NCBI RefSeq assembly: GCF_001999985.1
Contig: NZ_CP019645.1
Span: 2,046,001-2,110,000, forward strand
Source of the DNA: Helicobacter bilis
Lineage (GTDB): Bacteria; Campylobacterota; Campylobacteria; Campylobacterales; Helicobacteraceae
DNA: 64,000 bases
Direction of reading: 5' to 3'
The number at the start of each line of letters is the position of its first letter. The stretch's first letter is position 1. Made by a program: the position numbers and the translations under genes. The notes beneath the pieces were generated by a model. It was not told the DNA's origin, did not search any database, and saw only the letters and a program-made list of their open reading frames with translations. Positions 8,876 through 17,928 of the stretch are shown in pieces.

Positions 8876-9628
8876 TTATTTTGTTTTTGCTGATTTATTC
8901 CGCACAGATTTCAAACTTTGTTTAAGCCTTAAAGCTTCATCATTTTGCCCCTCGCACATAAGTAATTTCACATATAAATCATAAATAGCTAAATTCTCCC
9001 TATCATCTTGCTGGGCTAAGGCTAACCATGTTCTTGCGCTTTCACAATCGCTTACAGCCAACCTATCTTGTGCGATTTGTAGAATATGCGGTATTGAAAA
9101 GCTACCACTTATACTTTTAAGATTTTTACTAGTAATCTTTGGGGCATTCTCTAGTAAAATCTCACCGCCGCTACTAGATTCTACAAAGTGTTTAGAATCT
9201 ATTTTTTGCCAGTCTTTTAGAGCATTAATAGGGATATATCCATTAAGTAACACCGAATCGTTCATAAGTGTTACTCTCACCCATTGAGATTCAATCTCTT
9301 TGAGTGTAATTTTTAGCTTAGTATTTGGTATATCTTGTGGGAAGTTTAGACATATTTTCTGCCCCTTTTGCACACTTTGAATCTTTTTTGCATTTTTATC
9401 TTTTTGTTGCATAATATATGCCTTTGGCAATGCTATTTGAAAACACGCAAAGCTTGTGTGTATGCGTTTTTGTGTGTATATTGTAAATGTTTCTTGCGTG
9501 TGCTTTTCTTGCGTCTCTATCTCTTTGTGTGCAACAAAGCCTTGCGGTATGCTAGATTCTGTAGTAAATGATAAATAGCTAAAAAAGCATAATGTTGTGG
9601 CAAATACGAATAAATAGATTCTAGGCAT
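8876..9628 (-). CDS. Exported or membrane-anchored protein with SH3-like and helical C-terminal parts, function unknown
   Basis: A 250-residue protein with one N-terminal hydrophobic segment (about 3-20) that could be a signal anchor. The middle (about 85-150) has an SH3-like look: an ICLNFPQDIPN strand, WVRVTLMNDSVLLNGYIPINAL, as in bacterial SH3 domains where WVxV...GYIP is typical. The C-terminal 70 residues are helical and TPR-like (ARTWLALAQQDDRENLAIYDLYVKLL cut into two helices). The tail is basic. It sits downstream of the lptD operon with a 120-bp gap. Function not recognised. Confidence 0.65.
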   Translation of the reverse strand: MPRIYLFVFATTLCFFSYLSFTTESSIPQGFVAHKEIETQEKHTQETFTIYTQKRIHTSFACFQIALPKAYIMQQKDKNAKKIQSVQKGQKICLNFPQDIPNTKLKITLKEIESQWVRVTLMNDSVLLNGYIPINALKDWQKIDSKHFVESSSGGEILLENAPKITSKNLKSISGSFSIPHILQIAQDRLAVSDCESARTWLALAQQDDRENLAIYDLYVKLLMCEGQNDEALRLKQSLKSVRNKSAKTK

Positions 9629-9748
9629 ATATCACCCTTTAGATTCACATTATATAAATCTTTTAGTAATTACTTTTTGCGTGTTTTGTGTGGGTCAGAT
9701 TCTTCCTAATTATTCCACATCTTCTTTTTGCATAATATCCTCATAATA

Positions 9749-10408
9749 TCAAAAAACAAAAGGGATTGATTTATCAACGCCCCTAAAGATACAATGTATA
9801 TGATTATTTTCAAGGTAGAGAAATGCACCCTCTAGCATATAGGGCCAGTTAAAGTCATCAAGCTGTGGTTGCAGATTGTGGCAATAGCAAACAATGGCGA
9901 TTAAGAAAGTATCATGCGTGATGAATATCTCCATATCTTCACAAGTTTTATCAGCAAAGATATAGTTAAAGAGTGTTTTCATACTCTCTTCCACACCACG
10001 CATACCGGGCAAACTCTCACCACGCAAAAACGCAGATATTATGGAATAAGGCGATTGTGTTTTAAATAACTCTACTGCTTTATCTAAGTCATTGATATAG
10101 GTATCTGTAAGTATATTTGTATGGATTATTTCTAATTCTTTATGTTTAGATTCTTTATAGCCTTTTGCAAAAAGATTTGCGGTTTGGATACACCGCTCAA
10201 TTATGCTTGTGTGTATTTTAGCAATAGAGAAGTTACAATGCAATCCAAAATGCTCTGCCATGACTTCACCTTCACGAGTGAGTAAAATATCATTGCCTGT
10301 TTCATTTGGCGGTATTTTATCTCTTAGTGAATGTCGTAAAATCATTTTTGCATTTTTTGGGCTTATGGCTGCACTTTGTGCAAACCCTTTATATATTGTT
10401 GCTATCAT
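9749..10408 (-). CDS. Histidine phosphatase superfamily protein (divergent)
   Basis: A 219-residue protein of the phosphoglycerate-mutase-like histidine phosphatase clan. The catalytic segment is MILRHSLRDKIP: Arg24-His25 correspond to the RHG motif, with Ser replacing Gly. The LTREGEVMAEHFG block matches the usual LTxxG, and IIERCIQTANLFAKG matches the SxxxRxxxTA segment. The second catalytic His is in FITHDTFLIA. The substrate is unknown. It lies 35 bp after lptD on the same strand and is probably the last gene of that operon. Confidence 0.78.
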   Translation of the reverse strand: MIATIYKGFAQSAAISPKNAKMILRHSLRDKIPPNETGNDILLTREGEVMAEHFGLHCNFSIAKIHTSIIERCIQTANLFAKGYKESKHKELEIIHTNILTDTYINDLDKAVELFKTQSPYSIISAFLRGESLPGMRGVEESMKTLFNYIFADKTCEDMEIFITHDTFLIAIVCYCHNLQPQLDDFNWPYMLEGAFLYLENNHIHCIFRGVDKSIPFVF

Positions 10409-10443
10409 ATTTTTCCTCTATTATTTAGAATCTCTGTTAGAAT

Positions 10444-12936
10444 CTATCTGTTTTGCTGCTCTATAACTGGTCGTAGTCTGTAAGTATAACCAAAGGTTGT
10501 CAAAGGCACGAATCTAAATTCTGCTTTCACATAGATATTATCAATTACACTGATTGTATTACCTTGTGATAGCATAGGCGTCCTATTGCTCCCAGCCTTT
10601 AGTCCAATCCCAAAGCATTTAATATCTTTATAGACACCAACGCCTACATTAACGATATTTTGCGTCCTAAAGTCATAACCTAAATCTGCTACTAATCCAA
10701 AATAGCCTAAATCTCCACGCAGTGAAGCACTCAAATAATTTGACGAGTCTATGGGCTTATAAGTAAGTGTGGTAGGATCAATACTCCATGCCGCATCATC
10801 TCGTTTTAAGAAGTAAGAAATACTTGCTGCATACGCCCCTTTTGTATATGAGGCATTTACCCCTATTTCAGTAAAATTACTATAAAACCATGAGTAAAAA
10901 AGGCTAAGATTTAAGCTTAACCCCGGAAGTGGCGTCGTGCCAAATTTATTTTCCATAGGGATACGCAAAGGTGAGATTGTATCATCAAAGTTAAAGGACT
11001 GACTAAGCTTCCAATAAAAGATTTCAGCGCCATTACGATTATAGATATAGTTTGACATGCTAAGGTCAAGCCGCCTTATCATTTGATAGATATTGCCAAA
11101 ATTTTGTGGATTCCAAATATTTGCACCATTTTGTATTGCATCAAGCACACCAACGGGTAATTGCGTATAGGTTTTTAGAATCTCTGGACTTAAGATCCCA
11201 TTTGTAAATACCACTCTATCAACTGGGGCATTAAATAAAACTGCGGTTTGCATAGAGTGGAAAAAGTTCCCATATCTTCGCCCAATATCGCTATTTACAG
11301 AGATTTTGTAATTAAGATTTGCGTAATTACCCATATTCTCTTGCATAGCGATAGAAGTATTTGGGGCGGTATAGATTATAGTATCTTTTGTATTTGTAGC
11401 ATAGGTATTCCCCGCAAAGACATTAAGCCATGCTCCAATAGAAAAGTATTTATTGAGAAATGAAAACTGCATACCAATGGGAATGGAAAGCTCATTTGAT
11501 AAATATGAGTAGCCAGTAGTTCTATGTGCATACTGCATCTTATAATCAAGCGAATACAACAATTCTTTTATAAATAAAGATCCCATGTATTTATGATATT
11601 GAATATTTGGGAGATTCTGAAATGTCGTTGAGTTATTTTGTGTGTAAAGGTTTAGATAATAGCGTAGATTTAAACCAAAATAGTGATTATTTGTTTGAGC
11701 GTAAAGATTTGCTTTTGAGATATATGAGGTTTGATTGAGAAAATATCTCACATCATCAAGTCGCATATAATCAATGTCATTCATAAATGCTAAGTCAAAA
11801 AACATAGCATTATCAAGCTTAGTTTTAGCACCAAAATATTTTTGAATCACATTTCTTTTGCTATGCTTGAAATCAAAACCATAAACATGCTGATTGAGTA
11901 GATTTAGCTTTTGCATATATTCATCGTTATTGTAGAAATACTTGAAATGCAAGATATATTTATCGTTACTGCTATCAATAGCTCTAAACTCAAAATTTGC
12001 ACCACCACCCCTTGAAGTCCTTACCTGTGGGCTAATAGTCATATCCCAGAAGTTTTGCAATGCTACATAATAGGGCTGAATATAGGTAAAGCCATCAGTG
12101 CTTGAGCTACCTAAAGTTGGGTATAAAATACCACTTGTGCGTTTATTCTCAAGTGAGACTTTAAGGTAAGGCAGATAAAATACCGGCACATCGCCAATGT
12201 AGATTCTAGGATTCCATAAAGCAAGTGTATTTTTTTCCTTATCATACGCCCCTTTGCTTGAATCAATACGCCATGCAGGACTTACAAAAGAACAACCTGA
12301 AACCATAGAATCTGCAAAGCGATAGATTGACTTTTGAGAGCTAGCACTCTCTGCATGAGTCCAAATGCCTGTATCTGTGTCCTGTATGTAAAAGGGTCTG
12401 ATAATGCTAAAATCACTATTGAGATAAACTGTCGCCTGTTTTGCAATCACAGAGAGTGTGTCGCCTTTATAAATGCGGACATTACCCATTAATCTAGCTT
12501 GTTTTAGCTCGGGATTATAGATAATCTCATCAGCGATGATATAGGCTTCTTTATTTTTCAATATCGCATTACCACGCACAACCATATAATTGTCATAATG
12601 CTCTATCTCTTCACCTAAAAGCTCAAAAAGTTTTGAAAAATCTGTGTCCTTTTTGCTTACGCCTGTTTGCAAGCCCTTTTCATTTTCTCTCTTTTCACTC
12701 TCACTCATAGTTTGTTTTATGTCTTTAGAATCTTCTTTTTTAATGCCTGAAAATGTCGGCAATACTTGTTGCTCTTTAGAATCATAAAAGAGTGTTGCGC
12801 TATTTTGATTCTGTGAAGTTTGTATATCTGTAAGCTGTTCTACTCCATAGACAAAATGAAAAAAAAGCAATACAGACAGAATCCATTTTAGGAATATCAC
12901 ATTTTTTTTATGAATCTTAAAGGCAATATAATACAT
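10444..12936 (-). CDS. lptD: LPS-assembly outer-membrane protein LptD
   Basis: LptD forms, with LptE, the outer-membrane gate that inserts LPS at the cell surface. The 830-residue protein has an N-terminal hydrophobic signal (WILSVLLFFHFVYG), a linker, then the OstA/jellyroll domain (about 115-215): VVRGNAILKNKEAYIIADEI and LKQARLMGNVRIY. The long barrel domain follows with VPVFYLPYLKVSLENKR and SGILYPTLGSSS, a highly conserved LptD patch, and ends in FGYTYRLRPVIEQQNR. Length and order fit epsilonproteobacterial LptD. The RDD gene ends 8 bp upstream, suggesting a shared mRNA. Confidence 0.92.
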   Translation of the reverse strand: MYYIAFKIHKKNVIFLKWILSVLLFFHFVYGVEQLTDIQTSQNQNSATLFYDSKEQQVLPTFSGIKKEDSKDIKQTMSESEKRENEKGLQTGVSKKDTDFSKLFELLGEEIEHYDNYMVVRGNAILKNKEAYIIADEIIYNPELKQARLMGNVRIYKGDTLSVIAKQATVYLNSDFSIIRPFYIQDTDTGIWTHAESASSQKSIYRFADSMVSGCSFVSPAWRIDSSKGAYDKEKNTLALWNPRIYIGDVPVFYLPYLKVSLENKRTSGILYPTLGSSSTDGFTYIQPYYVALQNFWDMTISPQVRTSRGGGANFEFRAIDSSNDKYILHFKYFYNNDEYMQKLNLLNQHVYGFDFKHSKRNVIQKYFGAKTKLDNAMFFDLAFMNDIDYMRLDDVRYFLNQTSYISKANLYAQTNNHYFGLNLRYYLNLYTQNNSTTFQNLPNIQYHKYMGSLFIKELLYSLDYKMQYAHRTTGYSYLSNELSIPIGMQFSFLNKYFSIGAWLNVFAGNTYATNTKDTIIYTAPNTSIAMQENMGNYANLNYKISVNSDIGRRYGNFFHSMQTAVLFNAPVDRVVFTNGILSPEILKTYTQLPVGVLDAIQNGANIWNPQNFGNIYQMIRRLDLSMSNYIYNRNGAEIFYWKLSQSFNFDDTISPLRIPMENKFGTTPLPGLSLNLSLFYSWFYSNFTEIGVNASYTKGAYAASISYFLKRDDAAWSIDPTTLTYKPIDSSNYLSASLRGDLGYFGLVADLGYDFRTQNIVNVGVGVYKDIKCFGIGLKAGSNRTPMLSQGNTISVIDNIYVKAEFRFVPLTTFGYTYRLRPVIEQQNR

Positions 12937-12944
12937 AAGAAACT

Positions 12945-13496
12945 CTATGCCGTAACCACGATGGTATGACTCATTTTATCATGTAATGCACGATAGAATC
13001 TATCCACAAACGCCACAATGAACCCAACATAAAGCACTGCCCCAAAGATACATTTTATTATCGCTCTTTTCATGCTTACATGCAAACTTGGCTTATCAAA
13101 ACGATAAATATCCACAACCCTTATACGCAATATAATCTGTCCTAAAGTCGCCCCATAATAATACACAAAGAAGAAGTAATACACAATCTCTAGTCCAATG
13201 TATATCGCCATATAAAGCAATAGTATCTCAAAGGCTTCTTTTGAAGTTTTACGCATATCTTCTAGTATTTTGCTATTATCTGTCGTGCTATTTAGCGTTG
13301 TTTGCGTGTTTGGCAAACTATAAGTTTTTTCAATCGTCTCTTTTGCAAGCACTAATCTTTCTTGCTGTGCTTGTGAAAAAAATAGCGTAATAACAAGACT
13401 TAATAGAATCATATCAATCAAATACGCACCAATTCTTAAACTAAGCGGTGCTATCTTGATATTTTCTCTAAATAAATCATTCTCCAATCTATCCAT
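12945..13496 (-). CDS. RDD-family membrane protein
   Basis: A 183-residue inner-membrane protein with the RDD pattern: RIGAYLIDMILLSLVITLFF near the start (Arg15 and Asp21), then a second membrane segment (LLLYMAIYIGLEIVYYFFFVY) followed by GATLGQIILRIRVVD, the conserved TxGKxxxxxRVV-like block, and a third segment near 150-170. RDD proteins are often found beside envelope genes and some are thought to be transporters. It precedes lptD by 8 bp. The exact role is unknown. Confidence 0.85.
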   Translation of the reverse strand: MDRLENDLFRENIKIAPLSLRIGAYLIDMILLSLVITLFFSQAQQERLVLAKETIEKTYSLPNTQTTLNSTTDNSKILEDMRKTSKEAFEILLLYMAIYIGLEIVYYFFFVYYYGATLGQIILRIRVVDIYRFDKPSLHVSMKRAIIKCIFGAVLYVGFIVAFVDRFYRALHDKMSHTIVVTA

Positions 13497-13901
13497 AACC
13501 TTTCCTACTTTTTTATAATCTTATTTTATCGCCTTTGGTTTATAATCTCTAGGGCTAGATTCTTAAAAATCTACAACCATGATATGTCCGCCATACCATA
13601 ATAGCTATTAGAATCTAGATTTATTGTCATTTTGGCTGTAAGTAAAATATCTTATGTCTAGTCTCCATCAGATGCTCTGCTTTCCTTTGTAGAGCAATCG
13701 CTAGATCTAGAATCTACGAATTTGCGATTGTGCGGTATTTTCATATATTGTAGTGTGTCAATTAACTCTCTTTTAATTACTTTCTGCATTATATCCTAAA
13801 AATTATAAATTTTTCTTTTTTATATAAAATTTTATATATTTTAATATATATATATATATTAATGTATAATTATGTTTCAATTCTAAACATAAAGGATAAA
13901 G
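13497..13901 (+). promoter_or_regulatory. AT-rich intergenic region with a promoter for the lipoprotein gene
   Basis: 405 bp between divergent genes. The right end has an alternating TA run (about 13845-13860), then TATAAT at 13865-13870, 32 nt before the ATG at 13902, with ribosome site AAAGGA at 13892-13897. Base composition drops sharply in G+C from about 13,790 on, which may mark the left edge of the mobile island. Nothing else recognised. Confidence 0.55.
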
Positions 13902-14468
13902 ATGAGTTTTAAAAACTTTGGTAAATTGTTGATTTGTGGTGCTTTAGCTAGTGTATTTATTGCATGTGGTGGCGGTAATGATTATAAAGAGTTTGTAGCT
14001 GATATGGATATAGAAAAAAGGGCATTAGAAAGAGTTAAAGAGATGTATCCTAATTCTAAAATATATGACCCTGTATCTTTTGTAGGTGTTGCTAAACAAT
14101 TTGGTTATATTTTAAAACCTAATCATAATTATAGAAAATCTATTATAGGCAATAAGGCTGATTATAAGGATTCTAAAATGATTGAAATGTTTGGTGTTGA
14201 TGAAGCTTTTGTTACTTTTGTTGTTGAAAAAGAAAAAGGTAAATTTTATGGCGTTCAAATTTGGTGTCCTATAAAAGATGATAAGCCTTGTGCTAGTGCT
14301 GATAAAATTAATTTACAAAATAAGTTTGGTGGCTATGAAAATACTAATATAGAATATGAGTTAGATTTATATACAGATGATGAAAGAAAAGCAAATGATG
14401 AAAAAATTAAAAAAGATAAAGAAATGCAAGAGCAAGCTGAAAAAATAAAAAAGCAACTTGGCTTGTAG
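13902..14468 (+). CDS. Putative lipoprotein at the island edge, function unknown
   Basis: A 188-residue protein with a lipoprotein signal: MSFKNFGKLLICGALASVFIAC-GGG, lipobox FIAC with Cys22. The mature part contains EMYPNSKIYDPVSFVG and VTFVVEKEKGKFYGVQIWCP, a beta-rich core, and a charged coiled-coil end (DEKIKKDKEMQEQAEKIKK). The codons are more AT-rich than in the genes to the left and resemble the T4SS genes to the right, so it probably belongs to the island. It converges on the virB6-like gene. No family recognised. Confidence 0.68.
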   Translation: MSFKNFGKLLICGALASVFIACGGGNDYKEFVADMDIEKRALERVKEMYPNSKIYDPVSFVGVAKQFGYILKPNHNYRKSIIGNKADYKDSKMIEMFGVDEAFVTFVVEKEKGKFYGVQIWCPIKDDKPCASADKINLQNKFGGYENTNIEYELDLYTDDERKANDEKIKKDKEMQEQAEKIKKQLGL

Positions 14469-14554
14469 TTTATTTGAATCTGTTTTTAGCCCTTTAATTT
14501 AATCTTATAGCCTTATTTTAAAACACTATAAAGCTGTAAGAATACTTTGTTGTT

Positions 14555-15667
14555 TTATTTTTTTGGTTTTGGTTGGTGCGGTGTAGCTTTTGCTTCCATT
14601 TTCCCATCATCACTTTTCTTATCATCTTTATTATCAGGTTGTGGATTAGGTTTATTGCCTCCTCCTAGTATTTTATTGGCTAAATGTTCTCCACCCACAG
14701 GTATCATTGAAGCTATACCTGCAAGTGCCGCTCTGCCTAAGCTTGCTCCTTTTGCCTTGCCCTCCATTGTTTTTCCTAATGCCTTGCTTCCCATTGCTCC
14801 TGCTGTTTGTGCCATTGCTGTAAGTCCTGTGCTATGACTACCATCTCCACTTCCTATTATTTGTTGAGTCCATGTTGGAATCTTAGCAAGTGCGGCAATA
14901 CCTATCAAAGTTACAACTATTGGTGTTATCATCGCCATACATGTTTCTGTTGCAGAAGCGTCCATATTTGTATCATGATTCGTAAATGATAATGCACCAT
15001 TAAAAATAACCCCTCCTACTAAAAATACAAATGGTGCTTGCAATGCAATACCTGCATAAAGTTTTAGCCAACTGAAAAAATACCCTCTAAATTGTTTTAT
15101 GATTAAGCATGGAATGAATAAAGGACATAATCCTAAAATTAATGAACTCATAAATTTAATTAATATTGTAAAAATCATTAAAAAGATTACAAATATAAAT
15201 AAAACAAATGAGGCTAATACCCCTATAATCATTTTTATTATGAAACTACCTATATTTTCAGTTTCAAATTTAAATCCATCAAATAATTGTCCTATAAAAG
15301 CTATTGCCCCATCTATTCCTTTATCTAAATTTAGCGTTGTTCCTCCCCCATTTTTAATACCTTGATACAAGTATTCTATGGGTAATTCTACGACTCCTAT
15401 AAAACCTAAATAATTATTATAATCTGCAAATATTGCAGTTAAAAATACATAGATTATTAGCCATATACCTATCTGCTTAAAGTCATTCCTACTCCATTCA
15501 TTTCCACCTGCTATTTTTAGATATACATAAACACACGCACATACTGCTAATAAAACTTGAGATAAGGCATTATTCCATACCATTTGTGCGTATCCATATA
15601 TATTTGCTTGCACTCCACTTAATACTTTATCCATAAGCCCTACGACTTGACTATATACACTTGCCAT
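14555..15667 (-). CDS. TrbL/VirB6-type conjugal transfer membrane protein
   Basis: A 370-residue polytopic inner-membrane protein of the VirB6/TrbL family, which forms part of the inner-membrane channel of type IV secretion systems. At least six hydrophobic segments are visible: about 37-55, 68-85, 135-165 (ASFVLFIFVIFLMIFTILI), 170-190, 205-225 (GIALQAPFVFLVGGVIF) and 245-265. The family's conserved core is LGLCPLFIPCLIIKQFRGYFFSW-like (cut here at Phe). The C-terminal 100 residues are Gly/Ala-rich, then hydrophilic and Lys/Pro-rich, as in TrbL. Its 5' 165 bp are duplicated just upstream (see the repeat entry). A 56-residue membrane protein gene comes before it. Confidence 0.85.
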   Translation of the reverse strand: MASVYSQVVGLMDKVLSGVQANIYGYAQMVWNNALSQVLLAVCACVYVYLKIAGGNEWSRNDFKQIGIWLIIYVFLTAIFADYNNYLGFIGVVELPIEYLYQGIKNGGGTTLNLDKGIDGAIAFIGQLFDGFKFETENIGSFIIKMIIGVLASFVLFIFVIFLMIFTILIKFMSSLILGLCPLFIPCLIIKQFRGYFFSWLKLYAGIALQAPFVFLVGGVIFNGALSFTNHDTNMDASATETCMAMITPIVVTLIGIAALAKIPTWTQQIIGSGDGSHSTGLTAMAQTAGAMGSKALGKTMEGKAKGASLGRAALAGIASMIPVGGEHLANKILGGGNKPNPQPDNKDDKKSDDGKMEAKATPHQPKPKK

Positions 15668-15993
15668 TTTTATATGTTCCCTATTTCAATAAATGTTTTA
15701 CAATAAATCTAACTATAAAGCCTGTTGCTCCGCCTGAAGCTATTAAGATCCACCTGCTATTTTTAGATATACATAAACACACGCACATACTGCTAATAAA
15801 ACTTGAGATAAGGCATTATTCCATACCATTTGTGCGTATCCATATATATTTGCTTGCACTCCGCTTAATACTTTATCCATAAGTCCTACGACTTGACTAT
15901 ATACACTTGCCATTTTATATGTTCCCTATTTCAATAAATGTTTTACAATAAATCTAACTATAAAGCCTGTTGCTCCGCCTGAAGCTATTAAGA
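15503..15993. repeat. Tandem duplication of about 245 bp spanning the virB6 start and the end of the upstream gene
   Basis: Copy A (15503-15748) and copy B (15749-15993) are nearly identical. Differences seen are one T in a T5/T4 run after the virB6 start codon, and substitutions such as CCACTT versus CCGCTT and AAGCCC versus AAGTCC. Each copy contains the last codons of the small membrane protein gene and the first 55 codons of virB6. The high identity suggests a recent slippage or recombination event. Confidence 0.92.
15743..15913 (-). pseudogene. Truncated duplicate of the virB6/trbL start
   Basis: A 56-codon frame starting MASVYSQVVGL, identical in protein to the first 55 residues of the virB6-like gene up to KIAGG, then Ser and a stop created at the duplication junction. 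It has the same ribosome site and start as the full gene, so it may still be translated into a one-helix fragment. It lies in copy B of the tandem duplication. Confidence 0.85.
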
Positions 15994-16096
15994 AAAGTAA
16001 TAAAGCTAACACTATGATTATTTGCAATTCTGGTGCAAAATATAATACCATATCAACTACTGCACCTTTAAATGAGTTCCATGCTGATTCTAACAT
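15926..16096 (-). CDS. Small 56-residue T4SS-associated membrane protein
   Basis: Starts MLESAWNSFKGAVVDM, preceded by AAAGGA 6 nt before the ATG, and ends FIVKHLLK. One long hydrophobic stretch (about 13-50: VLYFAPELQIIIVLALLL then IASGGATGFIV) could form one or two membrane helices. It lies directly before the virB6-like gene, and its last third is repeated in the duplicated DNA. Size and place suggest a small inner-membrane transfer protein or pilin-like subunit, but sequence does not prove VirB2 or VirB3 identity. Confidence 0.7.
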   Translation of the reverse strand: MLESAWNSFKGAVVDMVLYFAPELQIIIVLALLLFLIASGGATGFIVRFIVKHLLK

Positions 16097-16106
16097 TGTT
16101 TATCCT

Positions 16107-16922
16107 TTAGTCTTTCTTAGCTTTAAATTTTGGTAATCCTAAAGGGTCTTTATCATAATCTTTTGTTTTATCTAGCTTGTTATAAAAATCACTCTTTAGC
16201 TTTTTTTGTGGTTTATTGTTTTCATCGATAGGTTTTTGTGAATTGACTTCAAATATTGTTGCAAGCATTGCACTTGTATTTTGCATTAAGTCATATTGTT
16301 GCAACATAACATTAAGCATTGTTTGCTGTAACTCTAATCCTAATTCTATTTTCTCTTTTTCTGTTTTACCTGCGATTGTTCTCATGGATTTTTGAATATC
16401 TTTCATTTGATTGTCTAGGGCTTTCTTTTTTGATTTTTGCCCTGTTGAATATTGTGAATATGTCCTATTGACTTTTTGAATGGCGTCTAATTGCCTATCT
16501 ACCTTTCTATTTGTTGCTTGTTGCCTAAACTCATGCACTTGTTTCATTTTTTCTATATATTGTTCTTTGTTGCCATTGATTAAGGCTTGTTGTGCTTCTG
16601 TTGTCATATCTCTAGTAATTGTTTCCATGTATTGCATATTGCTTAATGCTTCTAAACATGCTTGGGCTTCTGCATTTTCTTTTAAAACGCCTTTTAATTC
16701 CTTTGAAGTTTCGCTTATAAAATTTGCAAAGTTTTGATTTAAGCTTTTTAGACTCTCACATTGTGATTTTGCTGAACTAAACACATTCTCTAAGTTATTG
16801 AGATTCCCTAAATTTTCTGCCATATTTGTTAAGTCGTCCCAACCTCCTTTGAGTGAGTCTAGCATACTATTAATTGCACCCAAGTCAATCCCCATTTGTT
16901 CTAATTGCTTTTCATACATCAT
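16107..16922 (-). CDS. VirB5/TrbJ-like conjugal transfer protein, main fragment
   Basis: A 271-residue helical, coiled-coil-rich frame starting MMYEKQLEQMGIDLGAIN. The YEKQLEQ start and helical body (FSSAKSQCESLKSLNQNFANF, here split) resemble TrbJ/VirB5 minor pilus proteins, but there is no signal peptide and no clear ribosome site. In the same frame, upstream codons read GYVQQLKDI directly into this ATG, so the true gene almost certainly began further up, and the upstream DNA reads as related protein in other frames (see 17041-17205 and the finding). Ends in a basic tail KFKAKKD. It precedes the small membrane protein and virB6 genes. Confidence 0.6.
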   Translation of the reverse strand: MMYEKQLEQMGIDLGAINSMLDSLKGGWDDLTNMAENLGNLNNLENVFSSAKSQCESLKSLNQNFANFISETSKELKGVLKENAEAQACLEALSNMQYMETITRDMTTEAQQALINGNKEQYIEKMKQVHEFRQQATNRKVDRQLDAIQKVNRTYSQYSTGQKSKKKALDNQMKDIQKSMRTIAGKTEKEKIELGLELQQTMLNVMLQQYDLMQNTSAMLATIFEVNSQKPIDENNKPQKKLKSDFYNKLDKTKDYDKDPLGLPKFKAKKD

Positions 16923-16930
16923 AATATCTT

Positions 16931-17205
16931 TTAGTTGCTGGACATATCCTGATCTAATCTATTAAAAAATCGCATTCTTGTTTGTGCTAATTCTAGCTCA
17001 TTATCTTGCGTAGCACCTGCATAACTTATACCATCTAGCTTTAATCCCGCACAAATATTGCCATCTCTTGTGTTACCTTGTCTTTTAGATTTCCTAAATC
17101 TGCAAATGCAATGGGGGTGCATAGTAAAAAACAAAAGAGTATGGCAAGATTTCTTTTTGTGCTAGACTTGATTTTTGCTATCACATTTTTAACATTTTTT
17201 AACAT
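16931..17205 (-). pseudogene. Frame-broken 5' part of the VirB5/TrbJ-like gene, with signal peptide
   Basis: An ATG at 17205 has a perfect ribosome site (AAAGGATATAAC) and encodes a 54-residue frame (stop at 17041-17043): charged start MLKNVKNVIAKIKSSTKR, hydrophobic core NLAILFCFLLC and cleavage site IAFA-DLGNLKDK. In a second frame the DNA from about 17090 to 16931 reads DGNICAGLKLDGISYAG, then ELAQTRMRFFNRLDQDMS, which looks like genuine protein. A third frame then runs into the 16107-16922 gene. Two frameshifts would join all three into one exported protein of about 370 residues. Alternatively the 54-residue frame is a small separate exported peptide. Confidence 0.6.
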
Positions 17206-17311
17206 GTTATATCCTTTGGTAAAAATTCAAAAACTACTATTAAAAGCTATCATAAAAAACAGAGATTATTTTTATATATTTTGTTACCATTATTTTTTAA
17301 GTGATGAAACT

Positions 17312-17830
17312 ACTTGTATAAGGGAGTTTGCTGGTATGAAAAAAATTAATTTTGCGTGTATTTTTTGATTAAAAAGTAGCTATTTTTTTGAAAAAATTAT
17401 ATATTTCTTTATATATGTTTTTATATGCAAGAAAAAATTACATGCAAAATTAATCAAAAAATATCAACAAAAATCTATGTTTCTTGTATCAAAAATATTG
17501 CATGTATGAATGTGAATTTTACTTGTATGTTTTTATGATATTACATGTATCAAAGATAGAACTTGCATATTTGAATAAATTAGGCTTGTATCAAAAAATT
17601 TGCTGGTATAGATTATATAACTTGTATCAAAGATTATTGCTTGCATATTGAGTAGTTTTACTTCCCACGCAAATATTTAAAGCATGTATCTAAAAATTTT
17701 TCTTGTATTGAGTGTCATTTGCTTGTATGAATACATTTAGCGTGTATGAAGTGATTTTCATATTTCAAGTTTAGAAAGTAAATATTGCGTGTATATAGAT
17801 TTTACTTGTATCAAAACATATTGCTTGTAT
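17312..17830 (+). repeat. Array of about 18 direct octamers, consensus NC(T/A/G)(T/G)G(T/C)AT, about 20-bp spacing
   Basis: Octamers of the type GCTTGTAT, ACTTGTAT, GCATGTAT, GCGTGTAT and GCTGGTAT, all on the plus strand, start at 17312, 17330, 17354, 17482, 17500, 17521, 17543, 17561, 17584, 17602, 17620, 17639, 17682, 17701, 17721, 17740, 17787, 17804 and 17823. Steps are mostly 17-24 bp, close to two helical turns. The DNA between is AT-rich and not conserved. There is no gene in this 800-bp stretch. Iteron-like: binding sites for a replication, partition, relaxosome or regulatory protein. Confidence 0.85.
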
Positions 17831-17928
17831 AAGATATTTTTCTTATTCTATTTGCTTTCTATCACAAAAAAATATGATAAAAAACATATATAGCTTGAAT
17901 GCCCTACCACACGAAGTTTCCCCCTATA

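Noticed and set aside
17312-17830. CRISPR array
   Set aside because: Units are only 8 bp with variable flanks and no cas genes; spacing varies from 17 to 47 bp.
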